DNA from: a virus
IMG/VR virus record: IMGVR_UViG_3300007725_000011
Span: 1-34,395 of that record
DNA length: 34,395 bases
Reading direction: 5' to 3' (one strand)
Part shown: piece by piece, positions 19,382 to 25,344 of the stretch
Position numbering within the stretch: the first letter of the stretch is position 1
Layout of the letters: every line of letters begins with the position of its first letter
Notes under the pieces: generated by a model
Told to the model about the DNA's origin: nothing
Seen by the model: the letters and a program-made list of their open reading frames with translations, nothing else
Database searches by the model: none
Made by a program: the position numbers and the translations under genes

Positions 19382-20413
19382 TTGGCACAACTATTTGACG
19401 AAATCGTAATATGGACTGATATCCACTTTGGAATGAAGAATAACAGTAAAGCACATAACCAAGACTGTTACGATTTCACGAAATGGATGGTCGAAGAGTC
19501 AAAAAAGAGAAACATCAAAAAGGCGATATTCCTAGGTGATTGGCATCACCACCGTGCTACCATCAATGTCTCAACACTTAACTATACTATGAGAACATTA
19601 GAGCTATTAAATAGCTCATTTGACGAAGTGTATATGATTATGGGTAACCATGACCTGTACTATCGCGAAAAACGAGAAATCAACTCGTTGCCTATGGCCA
19701 AACTCTATCCAAATATTACTATCGTCAATGATGATATTCTTGTGAAAGATAATGTCGCTATCTGTCCTTGGTTAGTTGAAGATGAACATCATAAGATTTC
19801 TAAATTGAATGTGAAGTATATTTTTGGTCACTTTGAGTTACCACATTTCTATATGAATGCCATGGTACAAATGCCTGACCATGGAGGTGGACTTCGTGAA
19901 GAACATCTAAGTAAAGCAGACAAAGTATTCTCTGGTCATTTTCATAAACGACAAATAAAAGGCAATGTTGTATACACAGGGAATTGTTTTCCACATAACT
20001 ATGCCGATGCGTGGGACGATGAACGAGGTATTACTTTCTTTAAATGGGAAGGTGAGCCAGAGTTTGTTAATTGGCCAGATGCACCTAGTTACAAAACAAT
20101 TGAGATTAGCAAACTGGTAGAAGACCCAGACAAATATCTTGGTCCAAAAACACATTGTCGTATTTCACTTGATATCCCTATTACATATGAAGAAGCTAAC
20201 TACATCAAAGAAACATTCCAACAACAATATAACCTCCGCGAGATTGCGTTGGTACCTAGCAAAAAAGAAGAACACGCTAAAGAATGGAACGCGGACGAAA
20301 GTTTACACGTTGAAAGTGTTGACCAAATTGTACTCAACCAACTCAACGCAATTGAAAGCGAAACAATAAAACCCGCAGTACTCATTGACATATACAACAC
20401 ACTCCATGTATAA
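19382..20413 (+). CDS. gp47: Recombination endonuclease subunit gp47 (Mre11-like nuclease)
   Basis: A protein of 343 aa, like T4 gp47 (339 aa). All metallophosphoesterase motifs are visible in order: WTDIHFG (Asp13, His15), FLGDWHHH (about 50-57), MGNHDLYY (about 88), IFGHFE (about 148) and SGHFHKRQ (about 183). The C-terminal part is the capping/gp46-binding region. With gp46 it forms the Mre11-Rad50-type complex that resects double-strand ends for phage recombination-dependent replication and helps degrade host DNA. It starts one base after the gp55 stop with a TTG codon (TTG GCA CAA); AGGAAG lies 7-9 bases upstream, and no better start exists nearby because the first motif is at residue 13. 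Confidence 0.95.
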   Translation: MAQLFDEIVIWTDIHFGMKNNSKAHNQDCYDFTKWMVEESKKRNIKKAIFLGDWHHHRATINVSTLNYTMRTLELLNSSFDEVYMIMGNHDLYYREKREINSLPMAKLYPNITIVNDDILVKDNVAICPWLVEDEHHKISKLNVKYIFGHFELPHFYMNAMVQMPDHGGGLREEHLSKADKVFSGHFHKRQIKGNVVYTGNCFPHNYADAWDDERGITFFKWEGEPEFVNWPDAPSYKTIEISKLVEDPDKYLGPKTHCRISLDIPITYEEANYIKETFQQQYNLREIALVPSKKEEHAKEWNADESLHVESVDQIVLNQLNAIESETIKPAVLIDIYNTLHV

Positions 20414-20414
20414 T
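20385..20414 (+). promoter_or_regulatory. Sigma70-type promoter for gp46 inside the end of gp47
   Basis: TTGACA at 20385-20390 and TATAAT at 20409-20414 are separated by 18 bases. The -10 box covers the stop codon of gp47. The gp46 ATG follows 32 bases after it. Both boxes match the consensus exactly, so gp46 can probably be transcribed independently of gp55 and gp47. Confidence 0.75.
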
Positions 20415-20446
20415 AGTACATATTTTTCGTATAGATAAGGCATACA

Positions 20447-22225
20447 ATGGCACTTAACATAAAGAACATAACAGTAAAGAACTTTCTTTCAGTAGGTAAT
20501 GTGACACAGGCCGTAGAGTTTGACTCTGCTGGCCTGACTCTCGTCCTAGGGAACAATATGGACCTAGGCGGTGATGGTAGTCGCAACGGTACTGGCAAAA
20601 CAACAATCGTTAATGCTCTGTCATACGCATTGTTCGGTAACGCATTGGTCAATATCAAAGTTGGTAACCTAATCAACAAGACCAATGACAAACAAATGCT
20701 GGTCACTGTAGATTTTGAAAAGGATGGCGTAGAGTATCGTATTGAACGAGGACGTAAACCTAACGTGTTTAAGTTCCTTGTTGGCGGTGTTGACTCCATG
20801 GAAGGTGTGACTGATGAAATGCAAGGTGAAGGTAAACTTTCACAGATTGCTATTGAAAAAGTACTAGGTATGTCCCACATAATGTTCAAGCATATCGTGG
20901 CACTAAATACATACACTGAGCCTTTCTTGTCTATGCGAGCAAATGATGCTCGTGCTCTTATTGAGCAACTGCTAGGCATCACACAACTTTCCGAAAAGGC
21001 TGAGCTACTAAAGACTCTAATCAAAGAGTCTAAAGACCGTATCCAAGAAGAGACTTATCGCATTGATGGCATTAAAACTGCCAATGAGGCGATTGATAAA
21101 AGTATCAAAGATATGGAAAGACGACAGGCGATTTGGGCTAAAAAGAAACAAGAAAGCATTGATGAGCTAGCTAACAAAATTGTACATTTAGAACGCATAA
21201 ATGTAGATGAAGAGCTAAAATCGCATAAATTATATAAAGAGTTTAATGATAAGAAAACACAAATGGACACTCTCAACTCAGAGATTGCGAAACTTGTTAC
21301 TGTCATTGAACGTGAAGAAAAACGCTTGGCAAAAGCCAAAGCAGACTTGGATGCTACACTAGAGCACAAGTGTTACGCATGTGGCCAAGACCTACATGAC
21401 GAAGCACATGAAAAGATTGTAGTCACCAAGACAGATGCGGTAGCAGAAAGTGAGCAACAGTTAAGCGAAGATACTGCTTTGCTAGTTGAGTACAGAGAAG
21501 CCCTTGATTCGCTTGGAGAATTAGGTGAATGTCCTAAACTGGAATACAACACAGTTGAAGAGGCATATGAACACCAATCTAAGTTGGCTACTCTACAACA
21601 TCAACTAGAATCTAAGATTGAAGAATCTGACCCGTATGAGGAACAGATTCAAAGTCTTCGTGATACTGGTCTACAAGATATTTCGTGGGATGAGGTCAAT
21701 CGTCTAACTGAAATTCAAGACCACCAGAACTTTTTGTATAAACTGCTAACGAACAAAGACAGTTTTGTCCGTAAACGTATCATTGAACAGAATCTTGCGT
21801 TTATGAACAATCGCCTAGAACATTACATTACGAAGCTAGGTCTTCCACATGAGGTTCAGTTCCAGAGTGATCTTTCTGTAACTATCACTCAGTTGGGACA
21901 AGACCTTGACTTTGACAACCTGAGTCGCGGTGAACGTAATCGCTTGATTCTTGGTTTGTCTTGGGCATTCCGTGATGTATTTGAAAGTATGAATCATCCT
22001 ATCAATCTCGTTTGTATTGACGAATTGGTTGACAGTGGTATGGATAGTATTGGTGTTGAGAACGCATTGGGTGTTCTCAAAAAGATGGAGCGTGAACGCA
22101 ACAAGAATATTCTGTTGATTTCACACCGTGATGAACTTGTAGGACGAGTTAATAATGTTCTACAGGTTACAAAAGAAAACGGCTTCACTACATTTAATAC
22201 TGAGATAGAAGTTATTGATGCCTGA
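20447..22225 (+). CDS. gp46: Recombination endonuclease subunit gp46 (Rad50-like ATPase)
   Basis: A protein of 592 aa (T4 gp46 is 560). The N-terminal ATPase half has Walker A at residues 44-52 (GSRNGTGKT). Two coiled-coil arms (about 190-300 and 325-410) flank the zinc hook CYACG at residue 308, the tip where two Rad50 arms join through zinc. The C-terminal half has the ABC signature LSRGERNRLILGL and Walker B INLVCIDELVDSG, followed by the D-loop and the His switch (LLISHRDEL). It works with gp47 in end resection and recombination-dependent replication. It has its own sigma70-type promoter and an AAGG ribosome site; its end overlaps the next small gene by 8 bases. Confidence 0.96.
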   Translation: MALNIKNITVKNFLSVGNVTQAVEFDSAGLTLVLGNNMDLGGDGSRNGTGKTTIVNALSYALFGNALVNIKVGNLINKTNDKQMLVTVDFEKDGVEYRIERGRKPNVFKFLVGGVDSMEGVTDEMQGEGKLSQIAIEKVLGMSHIMFKHIVALNTYTEPFLSMRANDARALIEQLLGITQLSEKAELLKTLIKESKDRIQEETYRIDGIKTANEAIDKSIKDMERRQAIWAKKKQESIDELANKIVHLERINVDEELKSHKLYKEFNDKKTQMDTLNSEIAKLVTVIEREEKRLAKAKADLDATLEHKCYACGQDLHDEAHEKIVVTKTDAVAESEQQLSEDTALLVEYREALDSLGELGECPKLEYNTVEEAYEHQSKLATLQHQLESKIEESDPYEEQIQSLRDTGLQDISWDEVNRLTEIQDHQNFLYKLLTNKDSFVRKRIIEQNLAFMNNRLEHYITKLGLPHEVQFQSDLSVTITQLGQDLDFDNLSRGERNRLILGLSWAFRDVFESMNHPINLVCIDELVDSGMDSIGVENALGVLKKMERERNKNILLISHRDELVGRVNNVLQVTKENGFTTFNTEIEVIDA

Positions 22226-22427
22226 TAAAAAAGATAATGATATGACTGACTGGGAAATGAATGATTTACTCATTTACCAGTTGGCCAAACATATAGAAGA
22301 GAGTCCACATCCATATCAAGTAAAGGACCCACAGACAGATTTATTTGAATACGATGAAAAGATTTCGGTCGAAACCAGCAAATTAGGTATTGACATACTA
22401 CAAAAAATAAACGATAATGGCAAGTAA
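22218..22427 (+). CDS. Small unknown protein between gp46 and the nuclease gene
   Basis: An ORF of 69 aa from ATG 22218 (a TTG at 22215 directly before it is also possible). It starts inside the last codons of gp46 and ends inside the first codons of the next gene (overlaps of 8 and 11 bases), the tight packing typical of real phage genes. The protein is acidic, with no Cys pairs or membrane segment (DWEMNDLLIYQLAKHIEESPHPYQ). I do not recognise it. It sits between recombination genes and could be an accessory to them, but that is only context. Confidence 0.7.
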   Translation: MPDKKDNDMTDWEMNDLLIYQLAKHIEESPHPYQVKDPQTDLFEYDEKISVETSKLGIDILQKINDNGK

Positions 22428-22950
22428 GAGTAAAAACAAAGGAAAAGGATTTGAAAGAGAAGTCTGTAAAATTCTAGGTGAAATTTACAATGACAACTTT
22501 GAACGGGTTCCACACTCTGGCGCATTTGTAGGAGGTATTAATGCTTCCCGCAAAGCTACTCTTACTGAAAACCAAATTAAAGCATTCAAGGGCGATATCA
22601 TCCCTCCTGACGATTGGAAGTATTTCAATTGTGAGTGTAAAAATTATGCGGATTTTCCATTCCATCATCTGTTACAGGATAAGGCAATTCCTGTATTAGA
22701 AATGTGGTTGGAACAAACACTTGATGCGCATGACGAAAATGATATAGACTTATTATTCATGAAATTTGATCGCAAGGGTATTTACCTTGCTTTCCCAACT
22801 AATATCAACCAACATCTACTAACATCTAGACATATTATCTACGAATCAAAAAAGTATGGCGCATGGACTATAACGTTCTGGTCAGATTTTAAACAAATAT
22901 CAACCAATATAGAAAATTTAAAAAACTTAGCAATAAACGGCACAAACTAA
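22417..22950 (+). CDS. PD-(D/E)XK-type nuclease, Holliday-junction-resolvase-like
   Basis: A protein of 177 aa. The N-terminus KNKGKGFEREVCKILGEIYND has the helix with an early acidic residue typical of archaeal Hjc-type and other PD-(D/E)XK nucleases. It is followed by VPHSGAFVGG, then KGDIIPP (catalytic-type Asp, about residue 67) and FNCECKNY (Glu-x-Lys, about residue 76). This spacing of E, D and ExK is the PD-(D/E)XK active site. The remainder forms a mixed alpha/beta body (IDLLFMKFDRKGIYLAFP). Likely role: cutting of branched or otherwise structured DNA during recombination, given its position after gp47/gp46. The exact substrate cannot be read from the sequence. The start ATG overlaps the preceding gene by 11 bases. 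Confidence 0.72.
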   Translation: MASKSKNKGKGFEREVCKILGEIYNDNFERVPHSGAFVGGINASRKATLTENQIKAFKGDIIPPDDWKYFNCECKNYADFPFHHLLQDKAIPVLEMWLEQTLDAHDENDIDLLFMKFDRKGIYLAFPTNINQHLLTSRHIIYESKKYGAWTITFWSDFKQISTNIENLKNLAINGTN

Positions 22951-22954
22951 AAAA

Positions 22955-22984
22955 CTAATATCTACTAATATCTACTAATATCTA
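22955..22984 (+). repeat. Three perfect tandem copies of a 10-base unit
   Basis: CTAATATCTA is repeated three times without interruption at 22955, 22965 and 22975, starting four bases after the stop of the nuclease gene. The unit length is one helical turn, so the copies would lie on the same face of the DNA. A related sequence is present in the 3' part of the nuclease gene at 22812-22830. Confidence 0.9.
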
Positions 22985-23700
22985 GAATTTTTAAGACAGA
23001 AGCTCCGCAAAATTACTGTTGTGAAACAGTATGGCTCGGCTATCTAGCACCTTGTTATGCGAGACTTGAACACCTCGGCAAGGTTAAAGACTACTCACAG
23101 AACCCTTACAAACTAGACTCAAGGTTGACGGGCCAGTTATATATTCCGTTGCGAAATCCATTCTGATGTGAGATGGTAAGCTAACAGGTTTTCTAGTTAT
23201 CTGCTTCAATAGACTACCCTATCTTCGTGATAGGATGCCTTAAAAGACGACCCTACTGGTTAGCGCTTTTCTATTGTCGTAATGGTAGTAGTTACAGTAA
23301 TGTAATGAAAAAAGACCCGGCTCTGATGAACTATTGCAACCGGGAGTCCGTTCAATGTGGTACGATTCGCTATGAACACATGGACTGCGCTGGTAAAAGC
23401 AGCAAGTAATTGAGGTACAGCCCAACCGCCTCCCCTTCCGTAACTGTTAGGTTTGCTAATCGTATGTATTTTCTCCTTTGGGAGAGGTAGAGTTCTATTC
23501 TACCTTAGATACATTTTGGCCGCCATAGGCTAAGTGTATCTAAGGTAGAATAGAGACACACACATGTAGGAGTGACAAAAATATGTTACGGAATATATAA
23601 GAATCAGTGGAAAGGAATAAAAAGAGTGTTTAAGCGTAAGCGTATTAACAACGAAGCAATGCCATTGCGAGTTGTTTTGTCCGATAGGACAATTTACTGC
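22985..23700 (+). ncRNA. Putative large structured non-coding RNA
   Basis: From the end of the nuclease gene to 23765 there is no credible gene, which is exceptional in this tightly packed genome. The stretch instead holds many local inverted repeats. Examples on the plus strand: 23014-23031, a 7-bp stem with a GTGA (GNRA) tetraloop; 23049-23084, ACCTTG/CAAGGT enclosing CGAG/CTCG; 23218-23234, CCTATC/GATAGG; 23316-23344, CCCGG/CCGGG; 23389-23403, GCTG/CAGC; 23472-23485, TCTCC/GGAGA; 23494-23554, a 20-bp stem; 23647-23676, AACAAC/GTTGTT with a nested GCAA/TTGC stem; 23677-23692, TTGTCC/GGACAA with a GATA loop. The GNRA loop and nested stems favour the plus strand as the RNA. The ends are guesses. 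Length (570-720 nt) and phage setting recall the large ornate phage RNAs GOLLD and ROOL, but I did not recognise a consensus. Confidence 0.55.
23494..23554. repeat. 20-bp perfect inverted repeat with a structured loop
   Basis: The arms 23494-23513 and 23535-23554 are perfectly complementary over 20 bases (core CTATTCTACCTTAGATACA and its complement). The 21-base loop contains a second pairing, TTGGCC with GGCTAA, around GCCATA. There is no T-run after the second arm, so it does not look like an intrinsic terminator. It may be the longest stem of the putative RNA, an RNase III site, or a cruciform-forming site. Confidence 0.85.
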
Positions 23701-23765
23701 GACTAAATAGTGATACATTAATCTTTAAGCATCCGTGTGTCTAAAATATCCCTAGGAACTAATGA

Positions 23766-24212
23766 ATGAATTTTGAAGAATTTACTACTGCTTTTCTTAA
23801 GTGGTCTGAAGAAAAAATTGAAGCGAAAAAAGCAGATGGCTTTGCTGTATGTCCTTATGCGAGAAAAGCACGACTTGATAATAAACTCCAGTTCTTAGAT
23901 GCTCGTTCTGGTGACATGAGAGATATATTTCTCCAGTTTCAAAAAGATACGTATGAAGTAGGAATTGCGTGGATAGATGGGCGTAATTTGGATTTAGTAC
24001 ATGATGTGATTGAAGAGTTACATGAGGAGCATCCCGACTTGTTATACTTCATTAGTACGCCAGAATCAGGATTATTTGCTCAAAACTTCACTGGCTGTGT
24101 TTTTATACAGTTGCGTGATGATATTGTAGAAAAAAGAGGCCAACTACATAAGACAAGATATTATGATAGCTGGCCCGAGAAGTATTATAAAATGATTACA
24201 GGTAACGTTTAA
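23766..24212 (+). CDS. Conserved-looking protein of unknown function (148 aa)
   Basis: Begins MNFEEFTTAFLKWSEEKIEAKKADGFAVCPYARKARLDNKLQF. The 'CPYARKA' element near residue 30 resembles the CPFA/CPYA motif of small uncharacterised proteins such as the DUF1415 type, but I am not sure of membership. The rest is an alpha/beta protein without membrane segments (EVGIAWIDGRNLDLVHDVIEELHEEHPDLLYFIST). The ATG at 23766 is used because the overlapping ATG at 23762 runs into a stop after four codons; AGGA lies about 9 bases upstream. It is isolated on the plus strand after the putative RNA, and its stop codon overlaps the stop of the gp51-like frame on the other strand within the tetranucleotide TTAA. 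Confidence 0.8.
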   Translation: MNFEEFTTAFLKWSEEKIEAKKADGFAVCPYARKARLDNKLQFLDARSGDMRDIFLQFQKDTYEVGIAWIDGRNLDLVHDVIEELHEEHPDLLYFISTPESGLFAQNFTGCVFIQLRDDIVEKRGQLHKTRYYDSWPEKYYKMITGNV

Positions 24213-24445
24213 CGTCTTCTACTTTTCTTAGCGGCTTCGGCACGTTTTTCGTTTAAAAGATTGATACGTTCTACATATAATGCTACACTATTAACAGGCA
24301 TTCGCATTATATCCTCATAACTCAATGCTCCGTTACTATGTAGAATAATATCTAAATAACCTGCTTCAGCGTTTTTGAGTTCCTTTGTATATCTTTCAAC
24401 TATATCGTCTATTTCTTCCGGCCGACATGTAGCTATCAGCCTGCG
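24209..24445 (-). CDS. gp51: gp51-like tail-assembly segment in the -1 frame of gp26 (translated by frameshift)
   Basis: Reading on from the gp26 slippery site in the -1 frame gives 78 residues: RRLIATCRPEEIDDIVERYT, then an Asp/Glu/Lys helix, then LSYEDIMRMPVNSVALYVERINLLNEKRAEAAKKSRRR and TAA. The segment 'DIMRMPV...YVERIN' has the look of gp51 and other tail-assembly chaperone C-termini, and in T4 gene 51 lies next to gene 26. In this frame a TGA lies upstream in the gp26 region, and no ATG, GTG or TTG occurs before the TTG at Leu41 of the segment, so it has no normal start. I infer that it is made as a gp26-gp51 fusion of about 354 aa by a -1 frameshift. Alternatives are an unusual start (CTG or ATA next to the gp26 stop) or a sequencing error in the six-T run. 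Confidence 0.7.
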   Translation of the reverse strand, partial: RRLIATCRPEEIDDIVERYTKELKNAEAGYLDIILHSNGALSYEDIMRMPVNSVALYVERINLLNEKRAEAAKKSRRR

Positions 24446-25272
24446 AAAAAATTTGACATATCTAGCTCAACTTCTGTTGTCCATTCATGTCCGCATTCTT
24501 GGCAACGAGCCTTCATATTATTATTAATGCCACTTTGTCCCAATTCTTCTACTCGGTCACGAATCTTTTCATAATCTTCACGAGATATAGATTTTAACCA
24601 TTCGTGAATCATATCTTGGTCAGTAATTACTTCGCTGTCAGGAATAGTTACACCTGCTACACAGTTAGCAACCAAATCAACTGTCAATTCAGCAATCTCA
24701 ACAAAAGTCTTGCCAAAAATTTCATTTCTCTCGGCATCTTCCATATTAGATTGTGACATTAACGATTGAATCAATCTTTGTTGTTTTACTTGTTGAAGTT
24801 GAAGTAATGTACGGTCATGAAGATTAAATGGCTTGATATCTACTATGAACCCTTGGCTTAATTCCACACTTGTTTCTGCTGTGACAGATTTTGCAGACGC
24901 TAGTATTGTTGGACTATCAACCGTGAGCATATTCATACTCTGGCATGATGGACATTTAACATCTATGTCTAACTCATTTCCGTAACTCGCAGTACGAATA
25001 GCAAGCAAAATAACAATGAGGTCGCTCATCGGAACTTGGTCAGCGTCCTGTATGTCAGGACAACAACTTTTTATTAGTGCTCGTGTCGCTTCGCCATTGT
25101 ATAGAGCATCTGGAGTTTTTGTTATCAACTCATCCCTAGCAGTCATTGGATAGATGGCTAATTCACCGTCTATACTCAGTGTTGGCTTTGGATTATAAAA
25201 TCTCCCTCCTGATGGCAAGGAAATATAAAGGGCCGGCTTCCTATAAGCCGCTATTAAGGGATTAGTACTCAT
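24436..25272 (-). CDS. gp26: Baseplate hub assembly protein gp26 (tape-measure chaperone candidate)
   Basis: A protein of 278 aa starting MSTNPLIAAYRKPALYISLPSGGRFYNP, the conserved opening of gp26 in T4-like phages of the marine type; T4 gp26 is 208 aa. Further family features are LYNGEATRALIKSCCPDI (about 58-74) and LLAIRTASYGNEL. Two CxxC pairs, C107/C110 (KCPSCQS) and C257/C260 (RCQECGHEW), could together bind one zinc ion. In T4, gp26 and gp51 act in hub assembly around the tape-measure protein gp29. The gene has GGAG 7 bases before its ATG and an exact late promoter 44 bases upstream. It is divergent from a tape-measure-like gene. Near its end, T TTT TTC precedes GCA GGC TGA TAG, with two stops in a row. 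Confidence 0.9.
   Translation of the reverse strand: MSTNPLIAAYRKPALYISLPSGGRFYNPKPTLSIDGELAIYPMTARDELITKTPDALYNGEATRALIKSCCPDIQDADQVPMSDLIVILLAIRTASYGNELDIDVKCPSCQSMNMLTVDSPTILASAKSVTAETSVELSQGFIVDIKPFNLHDRTLLQLQQVKQQRLIQSLMSQSNMEDAERNEIFGKTFVEIAELTVDLVANCVAGVTIPDSEVITDQDMIHEWLKSISREDYEKIRDRVEELGQSGINNNMKARCQECGHEWTTEVELDMSNFFAG
24445..24451 (-). promoter_or_regulatory. Candidate -1 ribosomal frameshift site (T TTT TTC)
   Basis: In the gp26 frame the codons read AAT TTT TTC GCA GGC TGA TAG. The heptamer T TTT TTC fits the X XXY YYZ rule, and a slip by one base joins gp26 to the gp51-like frame. Only a weak 4-bp GGCT/GGCC hairpin follows a few bases downstream, and I see no Shine-Dalgarno-like stimulator in the 20 bases upstream. 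Confidence 0.6.
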
Positions 25273-25283
25273 GGTTTTCTCCG

Positions 25284-25291
25284 AATAAATA
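25284..25291 (+). promoter_or_regulatory. Candidate late promoter variant for the tape-measure genes
   Basis: AATAAATA followed by C, one mismatch (first base) from TATAAATA, 53 bases before the TTG start of the 1257-aa gene. The same variant recurs at 34043. It is the only late-type element seen in front of the rightward operon. Confidence 0.4.
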
Positions 25292-25316
25292 CAAGAACAT
25301 GTAAATGCGTGTATTG

Positions 25317-25324
25317 TATTTATA
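25317..25324 (-). promoter_or_regulatory. Late promoter for gp26/gp51
   Basis: An exact TATAAATA on the minus strand, followed by C, 44 bases before the gp26 ATG. It reads towards the candidate plus-strand late promoter at 25284, so the two transcripts would start facing each other. Confidence 0.82.
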
Positions 25325-25344
25325 CATTAAGTGGGTAGTTAATT

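Noticed and set aside
20200-21024. 274-codon minus-strand ORF
   Set aside because: Antisense to gp47 and gp46, which have full catalytic motifs; Ser/Leu/Arg-rich shadow.
22955-22984. CRISPR array
   Set aside because: The 10-base units are contiguous with no spacers.
23323-23329. CTGATGA, the core of a hammerhead ribozyme
   Set aside because: No GAAA follows after a stem II, and the flanking bases do not form the required three-stem junction.
23227-23409. 60-codon plus-strand ORF inside the gene-free stretch
   Set aside because: Its ribosome site spacing is poor, it overlaps several stems, and the Cys/Arg/Tyr-rich product looks like random translation.
23494-23554. Long hairpin as an intrinsic terminator
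   Set aside because: The second arm is followed by AGACACACAC, not a T-run.
22985-23765. tRNA or tmRNA gene
   Set aside because: No cloverleaf with a T-arm was found; GTACGATTCGC near 23360 only resembles a T-loop, and no tag reading frame or matching acceptor arms are visible.
24396-24428. ATG just after the gp26 stop as a start for gp51
   Set aside because: This ATG (24428) is in a different frame from the gp51-like sequence and meets TGA after ten codons.
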